Both the position numbers and the translations under genes were made by a program. Source: an uncultured Cloacibacillus sp. (GTDB lineage: Bacteria > Synergistota > Synergistia > Synergistales > Synergistaceae). Taken from it: 48,608 bases of DNA. The stretch spans positions 1 through 48,608 of the forward strand of contig URAG01000009.1 of NCBI GenBank assembly GCA_900545755.1, given 5' to 3'. This document shows positions 8,308-15,858 of the stretch, one piece after another; the stretch's first letter is position 1, and the number at the start of each line of letters is the position of its first letter. The notes beneath the pieces are model-generated. The model was not told where the DNA came from, did not search any database, and saw only the letters and a list, made by a program, of their open reading frames with translations.

Positions 8308-9133
8308 ATATGCCCTCTGTTTTACGGCCGCTTATCCATTTCTGACGTTCCCCAATTTTCCGGCGAGTACCTCCGCAGCATAATCGTTCACGCAAAGAGC
8401 GGACCGACATATTCCGTCACTCCGCGCTGCGCGCCGTCCGCCTGAGCGGAAATATAGCGGCTTAACTTAAGGAAGAAGAAACAACACACATCGTCGCCCC
8501 GCGCTCCGACGCGGGGCCCAGTGACTCTGGATTTCGCTGCCTGACGGCGTTCAATGACACCAGATGCCGGGTCCATCGGCAAAACGCCGCCGATAGGGCC
8601 CGCCCCGCTTCATCGGGCGTTAGCAATGCGCTAAAGATATTTCGATTTGTTCGCTGACGCGAACAGCACATTGCGTTAAGCCCGGCATGACGAGGCAGCC
8701 GTATTTCTTTGTAAGTTTAATCAGGATGGCACACATTACAGGCGCACTAAGAGGCGAAGCGTCCCACCGCGGCGTATCCGCCGGCGGACGCAAAGCCACG
8801 CGGCATCGACGAGCGCCGCGCGGAGCGTCGATATCCGTGTCGTTCCGTATCCAAAGCCGCAAACGCGGCCCATAATTCCGCGAGCGCCGCGCAGCCACAC
8901 GAAATATGCGGCGTTCCGGAGCTGCGAGAGGCCTTAAAAGAGTATTATTTATTTGATTAATATTATCTATAAATAATACACAGAAAACTTAGTATCTCAT
9001 ACTGCTGATACAGCGAGATTGTTTATTTCTTGATACGTCAATGTATACAACGAATGGGGGGAAAATGTCCAAACTGCCGAATTCTCGTACGAGCAGTGGT
9101 GGCTAATCAGCAGTCTTTGTATATTTCGTTCCG
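8308..9133. other. Gene-free region with dyads and a repeat-like block
   Basis: No open frame here looks like a protein. Bases 8491-8700 look like a dispersed intergenic repeat: a GCCCCGCG/CGCGGGGC hairpin (8496-8517), a TGTTCGC-TGAC-GCGAACA hairpin (8648-8665), and imperfect outer arms near 8617 and 8670 containing CATTGC and GCCCG. A GCCGC-AAAC-GCGGC hairpin lies at 8856-8869. Base composition changes sharply near 8940, where an AT-rich palindrome begins. A 13-codon frame at 9066-9107 has a G-rich ribosome-like site, but nothing supports it as a gene. Confidence 0.5.
8942..8979. repeat. 38-bp AT-rich palindrome
   Basis: GTATTATTTAT (8942-8952) and ATAAATAATAC (8969-8979) are perfect 11-bp arms. 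The 16-base spacer itself contains the palindrome TAATATTA (8958-8965). No T-tract of terminator type follows. It may be an operator, a recombination site or a curved-DNA element. Confidence 0.55.
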
Positions 9134-9793
9134 TTAATCCTTACTTTGTTCGCGTGTCGATTCTATATACCACGGAATATCGAAAATCGTCTTTTCGTTA
9201 TTGCCTTTCGTGAGGTTGTCGTTCTCCGCGCTCTCCGTGCGGCGGAAGGCGAAGCCGAAAGCGTAGTTCCTGCCGTAATTTTCCGGCGTGCTTTCGTCCA
9301 GCGGGACGGCGCGCCTGTATGCGAAGAGGTCGAAATTGTATAGTCCCGCCGGGATGTTGAAGCCGACGGCGTGATTGTAGCGAAGCATCACTTCGTCCGG
9401 CCCGCTCGGGTAAATCCTGAAAAACTCCGTCTGTTGTTTGTCGATTAAATCCTTATAGTACTCCAGATAATCGAAGGCCGCGAAGCACAGTCTTCCGCTC
9501 TCGCCTACTTTGATGAAAAATCCGTCATGCCGGTAGACCGGCTCCCAGCCCTCCAGCGTGTCCATATCTCCGCCAACAGAGACGAAAATTGGATAACGCA
9601 GCGTCGAAAGCTTGTAAAACGGCATCGCGACGCCGCCGCCTATCGCGCGGAAGAAAACGTCCCTGTGCTTGTCGAAGTACGTCAGCAGCTTCCGCGCGCG
9701 GCATTTTTCCGCCTTCAGAAAACTTACGAAAACATCCGGCGAATATACGAACATCCCATACCCCGCCGGATGCAGCTCTTCAAGCTGAATCAT
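9134..9793 (-). CDS. Hypothetical protein translationally coupled to EamA exporter
   Basis: I do not recognise this 219-residue protein. It has no signal peptide, membrane helix or cysteine cluster and is rich in aromatic residues (for example FFRAIGGGVAMPFYKLSTLRYP near residue 47). It looks like a compact soluble alpha/beta protein. Its ribosome site AAGGAGG overlaps the stop codon of the upstream EamA gene, and the ATG lies 13 bases after that stop. The two are therefore almost certainly co-translated, and the protein may serve the same substrate. The region downstream of its stop is AT-rich. Confidence 0.75.
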   Translation of the reverse strand: MIQLEELHPAGYGMFVYSPDVFVSFLKAEKCRARKLLTYFDKHRDVFFRAIGGGVAMPFYKLSTLRYPIFVSVGGDMDTLEGWEPVYRHDGFFIKVGESGRLCFAAFDYLEYYKDLIDKQQTEFFRIYPSGPDEVMLRYNHAVGFNIPAGLYNFDLFAYRRAVPLDESTPENYGRNYAFGFAFRRTESAENDNLTKGNNEKTIFDIPWYIESTREQSKD

Positions 9794-9805
9794 GCGAAAA
9801 CCTCC

Positions 9806-10687
9806 TTACAGCGTCACCAGCGCCGAGCCCAGCACGGCGAGGAAAATGCCCGCCCACTGGCGCACGGTCGGCTTTTCCTTGTAGATGATGATTGCGGCTA
9901 TCGTCGCGGCGATGGGATTCGACGCGCCTATTGTCGTCGCGACGGCGGGCTGGACGTATGCGAGCGCGGACGAGAAGAAGAACGCGCCGAAGCCGAGCGA
10001 GCAGAAGCCCGCGGCGAAGGCGAAGAACGTCTCGCGCGTCATGAAAATTCGCCACGCGGCGCGGGAGCGGCGCTCCTTCTCCCAGAGCCATAGCGCGAGC
10101 GCGATGGTGAAGAACGTCACGCCGCGCCCGAAGGTGACAAAAAGCGGCGAAAGGCCGTCCGCGATGAGCGCCTTGTTGAGAAGCAGCCCCGCCGCCCAGA
10201 AGAGAGACGCCGCGACCGCGTAGGCGACGCCGGACCACGTGACCGGCACAGTGCAGCCGCCGTCCCTGCGGCAGAGCAGCGCCGTACCCGCGAAGGCCGT
10301 CAGAGTCCCCGCCGCCGTCGCGCCCGTGAAAGGCGAGCCGAATATAAAATGCGAGGCGACGGATACGACTACGGGATACGAGCTCGCTATCGCCGCGCCG
10401 CGCGCGACACCGAGCCGCTGCACCGCGAAAAGCAGGAAAACGTCGCCGATAACGTTGTTGCAGAGCACCATGACGACGAAGATGACCGCCTCAAGCGCCG
10501 AGATGCGCGCCGCCCCGCCGTGGAAAGCGAAGAAAAGCGCCGAGCCGCAGACCAGCCCGCCCGCCGCGCGCAGCAGCGACACCTCGAAAGCGCCGAGCTT
10601 ATGGATGCCGCGCATCATCACAGACGTGCTGCCCCAGCAGAGACACGTCATCACGCTCATAAAAATCCCGTACAGCATCAAAACCAC
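9806..10687 (-). CDS. EamA/DMT-superfamily metabolite exporter
   Basis: This 293-residue membrane protein has about ten hydrophobic helices in two repeats, the hallmark of EamA (drug/metabolite transporter) proteins. The first repeat begins with a helix containing CWGSTSVMMRG near residue 17, and the C-terminal repeat contains ALAYVQPAVATTIGASNPIAA near residue 238, typical of the family's PV-A-I blocks. It should export or import a small metabolite at the inner membrane; the substrate is unknown. The first ATG and another three codons downstream (10678) are both possible starts. It heads a two-gene operon with the orphan gene at 9134-9793 and is divergent from the LolA-like gene. Confidence 0.85.
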   Translation of the reverse strand: MVLMLYGIFMSVMTCLCWGSTSVMMRGIHKLGAFEVSLLRAAGGLVCGSALFFAFHGGAARISALEAVIFVVMVLCNNVIGDVFLLFAVQRLGVARGAAIASSYPVVVSVASHFIFGSPFTGATAAGTLTAFAGTALLCRRDGGCTVPVTWSGVAYAVAASLFWAAGLLLNKALIADGLSPLFVTFGRGVTFFTIALALWLWEKERRSRAAWRIFMTRETFFAFAAGFCSLGFGAFFFSSALAYVQPAVATTIGASNPIAATIAAIIIYKEKPTVRQWAGIFLAVLGSALVTL

Positions 10688-10730
10688 CGGCCCCGCCGTA
10701 AAATTTGCACAAGCGCCGAAACATGGGCGC

Positions 10731-10743
10731 TATATTATATAAT
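10731..10743. promoter_or_regulatory. Two-way -10 region between divergent genes
   Basis: The stretch contains TATAAT on the plus strand (10738-10743) and TATAAT on the minus strand (10739-10734), so it can serve both the LolA-like gene and the EamA operon. No good -35 box was found for either, so these may depend on an activator or be weak. Confidence 0.4.
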
Positions 10744-10818
10744 AACAGGACGGCGGAAGATTCAAGTCGCCGTGCAAAAACATCGGACGCGCCCGCGTCC
10801 GGGGGAGATGAAACGAAA

Positions 10819-11454
10819 ATGAGAAAAATATTCAAAGCCGCCGCCTTCGTCCTCGCCTTCGCGGCGCTCGCGCTCACGTCGGCGCGCGCCGACGCGCTTG
10901 AATTCAGCGCCGAATTCCGCGAAAAGCTCGGCGACGAGGTGCGCGAGGGCAAAATATACGTCACGGCGGACAAATCACGCTACGAGGTAGAGGGCGCGGA
11001 CACCATCGAAATCACGCGCGCCGACCAAAAAGTTATGTGGGTAATATTCCCCAAGCGGCGCGTCTACGTCGAAGAGGAATTCTGGGGCTTCCCGCTCGGC
11101 ACCTCGCTTGAAAACTCCGGCGAAAGAAGCGGCGGCGGAGACCTCACGCGCGAAGACCTCGGCTACGAGACCATTGACACCTTCCGCCTCAAAAAATACC
11201 TCGTCACGGTGAAATACAACGGCGGCGAGACCGAGGACAAATACTACGAATGGTACCGCAGCGACTTCCCAATCCCCGTAAAGACCGAGTCGCTCAACGG
11301 CTACATGTCCTACGAATACCGCCGCATAAAATTCACTACGCTCGACCCGAACCTCTTCAACCCGCCGAAGCGCTACAAAAAAATCACGACGGAGCAGTTG
11401 ATAGAGCTCGAAAAGCAGTGGGAGCGCAGCGAGAAGAAGGGGAAGAAGAAATAA
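10819..11454 (+). CDS. LolA-like / DUF4412-like secreted protein
   Basis: This 211-residue protein starts with a signal peptide (MRKIFKAAAFVLAFAALALT, cleavage after ...ARA near residue 24). The mature part reads as a beta-rich LolA-like half barrel: a GKIYVTADKSRYEVEG segment, then WVIFPKRRVYVEEEF, then a basic C-terminal tail. LolA/DUF4412-type proteins sit in the periplasm and bind lipids or lipoproteins, but no partner LolB or LolCDE gene is near. The open frame extends 38 codons further upstream. I chose this ATG because it begins the signal peptide and follows GGGGGAG by 11 bases. It is likely transcribed alone. Confidence 0.75.
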   Translation: MRKIFKAAAFVLAFAALALTSARADALEFSAEFREKLGDEVREGKIYVTADKSRYEVEGADTIEITRADQKVMWVIFPKRRVYVEEEFWGFPLGTSLENSGERSGGGDLTREDLGYETIDTFRLKKYLVTVKYNGGETEDKYYEWYRSDFPIPVKTESLNGYMSYEYRRIKFTTLDPNLFNPPKRYKKITTEQLIELEKQWERSEKKGKKK

Positions 11455-11490
11455 GGGGCGCGCTGCCTGCCGCCTACGATAAAAGTTGCC

Positions 11491-11529
11491 AGAGAAGCGG
11501 AGAGCTTTGCGCCTTTCGCTTCTCTTTTT
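11491..11529 (+). terminator. Terminator of the LolA-like gene
   Basis: AGAGAAGCG (11491-11499) pairs with CGCTTCTCT (11517-11525) and is followed by a T run. It also stands just beyond the 3' end of the convergent nuclease-helicase gene. Confidence 0.75.
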
Positions 11530-11544
11530 GAACGATGTCCCGTA

Positions 11545-14445
11545 TCAGGAAAATATTTTATCCAACAATTTCCGGAAAAAGCCTTTTTTCTCTATTTCCT
11601 GGCGCGGTTTCTGCTGCTGCGCTTGCTTCTGCTGAACAGGCTGCTGCGCGGGCGTATCGCGCATGGTGCTATGCGCCGAAGATTTAGCTTCCGGCTGCGG
11701 GCGTTTTTCAACCTGAGGCTTCGGGGGGGATACGGACGTACTTACCTGCTGTACCGCCGCGTTTTTTGCCGTAGGTTTCGTATCTGTAATCCCACTCCGT
11801 GCATACGCTGCGTCCTGTACGTCCGGCTTCCTCTCCACGCCGCAGTAATAGCGGAAATCGCAGTTATAGCAAGTTTTTTTGTTCTTTGCCATGCCGCTGA
11901 AGTCGCGGCAGTTTATGCGGCGCACCGTCGCGTCGAACGCGGCGATGGATTGATCCACCTGCGTTTTGTCGTTTGCGAACGTTATCGTCGGCTCCGCGCT
12001 TTCACCAGTGTAGTACAGCGACATTTTTTCGACTTTTTTGCCTGTCTGCTCTTCCACCAGGTGCGCGTATATGTTGAGCTGGTTGCGGTAGCGTGTCATG
12101 CTTTCTTCGTCCATCGCCGCCGGTTTCGGCTCTGACTTGAAGTCCACGATCTCGACGCCGTCTCCGCAGCTTCTTATGAGGTCGATCTTTCCTTCGAGAA
12201 TATAATCCGGCTTCACAAGGTTCACTTCAAGCTCTGCGTCCCTGACGGAATCCCACGAGCCGCGCTGCCTCGCCGCGTAGCTGAGCACTTGGTTCAACGC
12301 CGCCTCTTTCTGCGCCGGCGCTAAATACGAACGTTTGGCCTTCGACAGCGTCTCGTAATTGTCGATGAACCATGCCGTGATGCTTTCCTTCGTGATGCTT
12401 TCCTGTTCGTTCCTCAGCGCGGCCCTGTGTATGTCTTCGAGCGTCTCGTGCACGACCGTTCCAAAGAGCATCGCGTTGGTCTTTACCGGCGTGAATTCAA
12501 GCTCCCTGTAAAATTTATACTGCCGCGGGCAGGTTTCGTAGAGCATGATGTGCGACGTAAAAGAATATACGTCTTTCAGGTTGACGTCCTTCACCGGCTC
12601 GAAGCTGAAATCTTCGGGATGAAACGCAGGACCGCACGCCTCAGGCAAAGGATAATAGAGCGGACGGAAAAATTTATTCGGAGCGCGGCTCGATTCGTTG
12701 CAGGCGAGCACGAGAAGATTCTGTGCCCTCGAAAACGCCGTATAATACGCGCGCCAGTAGTCGAAATATTTTATAAGGTCTTTCGGTTCGAAAGCGGGGC
12801 GTTTGAAATATTTTTCTTCTATCAACTGCAAAAGCTGGTCGTATCTTCCTTTGATATAAGTGCCGAGCGAACCGACTATGACTATCGGGAACTCCAGCCC
12901 TTTCGCTTGATGTATGGTCATCATGGAGACGCAGCCGCTCGGCGCGTACTCGTCTTCGCTCTCGAACTCCCTTATCCCGCCGTCGTAAAGAAGCCGAAGG
13001 TAGAGGTTGAAGAACATCTCCGTAGTATTCTCTACGCGCTGCGGAGTCAGGACCTGTATGTTGTACAGGTATTCGAACTGCTCGACTATCTGCGTAAACT
13101 TAGACAAATTCCTCATCGGGCGCTGGTCTTTCACGCCGGAACCTGTGTCAGTGTCGAGTATGTCCGTAAAGGGGGAAAAACCAAACATGCGGTACATCAG
13201 GCTTGAATATGAATAATCGGCGGGCTTGCTGAGATTTTTATGATAATCTGCAGTCTCCGTTATCCATTTCTTGAGAGCCGAACTGCGCGGGTCGTTTATC
13301 TTCTTCATGGCGTACTCCGCGCAGCCCATGTACCATGTATAGTAATCCTCTTTATACAGGTATTCGTATTTATGTTTCGCCAGATTGTCAAAATACTGCG
13401 GGAACAGCAATATCAGGCAGCCTATGATGAGACAGACCTCGTCTCTGTTGAAAAACATATCAGAACGCGGTGAATAGACTGGCACGCCGTTCGCCTCAAG
13501 ATAGTCTGAAAGAGCTTGTACGTCAGCAAACTTGACCGAGCGGAAGAGAATCGCAATTTGATTCAGATCCTTCAGCTTGCCGGAACTCCTCAGCGCGTTG
13601 ATGAAACACAGGATGTTCTCACGCCACGCGTTCTCGTCATTCTGCGCGGAGACGCGCACGACGGCCGGACTTGGGATTTCAGGCTTGTGAGGGACTATCG
13701 TTTTGCGATACCTGTACCGGTTCCACGAAAAGCCGCCGTGCGTGTGTTCGGGAGATTCCATCCACTTATTGTAAAAATCCACGATTTGCGCGTTTGAACG
13801 GTAATTTGTCGTCAGCGGAATAATTTTGCACCGCCCGGCCGGGAATTTTTGCGGGAATTCGAGAATATTCCTGATAGTCGCGCCGCGGAACCTGTAAAGC
13901 CCCTGGTCGTCGTCGCCTACGACGCAGATATTCTGCCGCTCGCCAGCGAGCATAAATACGAGACGCTCCTGTATATAGTTCGTGTCCTGATACTCGTCGA
14001 CCATTATATGCGTGAACTGCTCCCGATACTTCGCAAGGATCTCCGGATGGCTGCTGAACAGTTCGCAGGTCTCACGCTGGAGGGAAGGGAAATCTATCAT
14101 ATTGTTCTCTTCCAGCAAATCGTAATAACGCCTCATAAGTTCGCCGAGCGACGCAATGCGGGAATCTTCCACGTCGCTCGCAAGCTCTTCCGGCGACACA
14201 GTCTCTTCGGTAAGGATGTCGAAATAACGTGATAGCGCTTCCGACTGACGCCATGCGCCGCTGCACAAGAGGACTTCCTCAAGGTTGGCTATGTCGCGGA
14301 ACTTTGAGATGTTGGTGAAAATCATATACTGTTGATCAAATTTATCAAGAATACGGAAATTACGCTTCAGACGCGTATATTCGAGATTATCCTCAAGAAT
14401 GCGCGCGCATATCGAATGGAACGTGCCGACGTACATCTGCTTCAC
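11545..14445 (-). CDS. Downstream part: SF1 helicase motifs II-VI plus Cas4/AddB-like nuclease
   Basis: This 966-residue frame begins at an ATG 30 codons after the TAA. It keeps the UvrD-family motifs VDEYQDTN (149-156), VGDDDQGLYRFRGA (176-189), TTNYRS (212-217), TIHQAKGLEFP and YTAFSRAQN. It then has a RecB-type nuclease: CPRQYKFY, GTVVHETLE, GKIDLIR, VEIVDFKSEP and C-x2-C-x5-C (CYNCDFRYYC). One Cys upstream and three at the end are the pattern that holds an Fe-S cluster in AddB and Cas4. The C-terminal 100 residues are Gln/Pro/Lys-rich and end GFFRKLLDKIFS. Without the Walker A motif, which lies upstream of the stop, this piece alone cannot be an ATPase. Confidence 0.8.
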   Translation of the reverse strand: MKQMYVGTFHSICARILEDNLEYTRLKRNFRILDKFDQQYMIFTNISKFRDIANLEEVLLCSGAWRQSEALSRYFDILTEETVSPEELASDVEDSRIASLGELMRRYYDLLEENNMIDFPSLQRETCELFSSHPEILAKYREQFTHIMVDEYQDTNYIQERLVFMLAGERQNICVVGDDDQGLYRFRGATIRNILEFPQKFPAGRCKIIPLTTNYRSNAQIVDFYNKWMESPEHTHGGFSWNRYRYRKTIVPHKPEIPSPAVVRVSAQNDENAWRENILCFINALRSSGKLKDLNQIAILFRSVKFADVQALSDYLEANGVPVYSPRSDMFFNRDEVCLIIGCLILLFPQYFDNLAKHKYEYLYKEDYYTWYMGCAEYAMKKINDPRSSALKKWITETADYHKNLSKPADYSYSSLMYRMFGFSPFTDILDTDTGSGVKDQRPMRNLSKFTQIVEQFEYLYNIQVLTPQRVENTTEMFFNLYLRLLYDGGIREFESEDEYAPSGCVSMMTIHQAKGLEFPIVIVGSLGTYIKGRYDQLLQLIEEKYFKRPAFEPKDLIKYFDYWRAYYTAFSRAQNLLVLACNESSRAPNKFFRPLYYPLPEACGPAFHPEDFSFEPVKDVNLKDVYSFTSHIMLYETCPRQYKFYRELEFTPVKTNAMLFGTVVHETLEDIHRAALRNEQESITKESITAWFIDNYETLSKAKRSYLAPAQKEAALNQVLSYAARQRGSWDSVRDAELEVNLVKPDYILEGKIDLIRSCGDGVEIVDFKSEPKPAAMDEESMTRYRNQLNIYAHLVEEQTGKKVEKMSLYYTGESAEPTITFANDKTQVDQSIAAFDATVRRINCRDFSGMAKNKKTCYNCDFRYYCGVERKPDVQDAAYARSGITDTKPTAKNAAVQQVSTSVSPPKPQVEKRPQPEAKSSAHSTMRDTPAQQPVQQKQAQQQKPRQEIEKKGFFRKLLDKIFS

Positions 14446-14535
14446 ATCGGACGGGATCCTGCGCCGGATAAGCTCGTTTGAAATGCGCGTGACGAGCTCT
14501 TTCGCCGCCTTGTTAGTGAATGTGGCGACTAGGAT

Positions 14536-15582
14536 TTACTCCGGCTTCACGCCGCGTTCCTGCACGAGATATACCGTCCTTTGCACCAAAGTGTAGGTCT
14601 TTCCCGTGCCTGGCCCTGCCGTGATAAGCACCGGGCCGTCTGGTGAAGCTATGGCTCTTTTCTGGTTTTCGTTGGCGTTTTCGAAATCGAAACCTTCTGA
14701 TGCGACATATGGCTCCGCCGCAAGCTCCTCTTCGCGCCCCGCGCCGCTGCTTACAGAGAAAAACGGCGGCGGAGTTGAAGACAGCGGCGCGCCTGCCGCG
14801 GACGCATTTCCGCCCGTAGTCTTTGACTGCGCGCCCGCCGCGCTGAATCCACCTGTAGTTTCCGACCGTGTGGAGCTGTATGACGAAGCAACAGCCGCGC
14901 TGAAATCGACCGAATCCGCCGCCCGCCGCGGTTCTTCTCGATGCGGCGCTGGGCTCGGATTGTCGTACAAAGGAATCCTGATAACACCGGAAGGCTTCGT
15001 ATAATGTGCCGCCGTTTCAGGCACAAACGCGGGCCACGGCGAGGCCTCCGCCGTCATTATGCCGTTCTCACGCAGAGCTTTCAGCCACTCGGCTTTATAG
15101 AGGCGGTCGAAATTAGGCGTCATTCCGCTTGTTGAAGCAAGAGATATTGGCGTGATGCCCTGTCGTTTGAAAACCTCTTTGATAAGCATCATTTCAGGGG
15201 AATAACTTAAATTATATAGGTCTGACAATTTCTTCCCGTTGAAGAGTACGCATTTGATAGAGGGATACGTTGAAAAAAATGACGTAAAATCGTTGAACTT
15301 GGGAAGGGATATAGTTGAATCTGCACTGCCTTCCCTGTATGCAAAATGATACATATCCCACAAAGCTATACCGTGTTTTTTTAGAAAGCCAACCTTTTCG
15401 GAGTAAGAAAGATTTTTGTCATAAACCGCCTCGAACGCTTCATATACGACCTTCCAAAATCTGTTTGTCCCGTGACGGTAGTATTGCCCAGCCTGAATGG
15501 ACTTCTCACCAGGCAGACTGCCGAGCACCAACACTCTGGAATTACTGTCAACTACCGGAGGCAGACCGGTTATTTCTGGCAT
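14536..15582 (-). CDS. Upstream part: family-6 DNA glycosylase plus helicase Walker A
   Basis: The 348-residue product opens with a hypoxanthine-DNA glycosylase (UDG superfamily family 6) domain. VLVLGSLPGEKSI (17-29), YYRHGTNRFW (34-43) with the catalytic-type Asn40, and the second motif LASTSGMTPNFDRLYKAEW are all visible. Such enzymes remove deaminated bases (hypoxanthine, sometimes uracil) from DNA. A Ser/Thr/Ala/Pro-rich linker of about 100 residues follows, then the start of a UvrD helicase with AGPGTGKT near residue 322, then the TAA. The ATG at 15582 is preferred over the longer frame's TTG at 15612 because AAGGTGG lies eight bases before it. The glycosylase domain could still fold as a separate protein. 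Confidence 0.8.
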   Translation of the reverse strand: MPEITGLPPVVDSNSRVLVLGSLPGEKSIQAGQYYRHGTNRFWKVVYEAFEAVYDKNLSYSEKVGFLKKHGIALWDMYHFAYREGSADSTISLPKFNDFTSFFSTYPSIKCVLFNGKKLSDLYNLSYSPEMMLIKEVFKRQGITPISLASTSGMTPNFDRLYKAEWLKALRENGIMTAEASPWPAFVPETAAHYTKPSGVIRIPLYDNPSPAPHREEPRRAADSVDFSAAVASSYSSTRSETTGGFSAAGAQSKTTGGNASAAGAPLSSTPPPFFSVSSGAGREEELAAEPYVASEGFDFENANENQKRAIASPDGPVLITAGPGTGKTYTLVQRTVYLVQERGVKPE

Positions 15583-15697
15583 GGCATTTTCCACCTTCTC
15601 AGACGCTCTCAAACAACTATATAGATTGTAGCCGGAATTTACAAGAGCAGCACCGCAAACCGGTACAAATCTGCGTCAGAATCCCCAAAACACAAAA

Positions 15698-15715
15698 CCG
15701 TCCCTATTAGGACGG
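15698..15715 (-). terminator. Hairpin in the helicase upstream region, possible minus-strand terminator
   Basis: CCGTCC (15698-15703) pairs with GGACGG (15710-15715). On the minus strand it is followed by a T/G-rich run. Together with a GCCGC/GCGGC stem at 15832-15849, also followed by a T-rich run on the minus strand, it may separate the zinc-ribbon gene from the glycosylase-helicase gene. Confidence 0.4.
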
Positions 15716-15797
15716 CCTACAGATCTTCGCAAAAAATAAAAAGATACAGGACCTAGCCAATACGCTCAATGACCTCATAAAAAAGGAGAAAGAATAG
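15711..15797 (+). pseudogene. Possible 3' remnant of an unknown gene
   Basis: In one plus-strand frame this AT-rich stretch reads as a protein tail (DGLQIFAKNKKIQDLANTLN then DLIKKEKE and a stop). It has the heptad-like, charged character of a coiled-coil C-terminus. The frame is closed upstream by a TAG at 15708, so at most about 28 codons remain. It may be chance. Confidence 0.2.
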
Positions 15798-15858
15798 AAG
15801 CCGAAAAAATCCAAAGCAGCAAAACAACAAAGCCGCCGGAAACAGCGGCGCTGGCGCT

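Larger units (their letters stand above)
11545..15582 (-). pseudogene. DNA glycosylase-SF1 helicase-nuclease fusion interrupted by one TAA
   Basis: The reading frame is continuous from 15582 down to 11545 except for a single TAA at 14536-14538. The intact product would have about 1,345 residues. It would comprise a family-6 (hypoxanthine/uracil) DNA glycosylase domain, a Ser/Ala/Pro-rich linker, a UvrD/Rep-type SF1 helicase, a PD-(D/E)XK nuclease with a four-Cys cluster as in AddB and Cas4, and a low-complexity tail ending in an amphipathic helix. The stop falls between helicase motif I (GPGTGKT) and motif Ia (ATFTNKAA). The codon is flanked by GVKPE and ILVATFTNKAA, so a one-base change from GAA would explain it. 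All downstream helicase and nuclease motifs are intact, so the lesion is recent, an error, or read through. Confidence 0.7.

Noticed and set aside
8388..8898. Several overlapping short frames in the gap after hndD
   Set aside because: They are Arg/Ser-rich, lie over hairpin-rich DNA and exist in more than one frame at once, as expected from non-coding repeats.
9066..9107. 13-codon frame with a G-rich upstream run
   Set aside because: Too short, in AT-rich non-coding context, and the G run alone is weak evidence.
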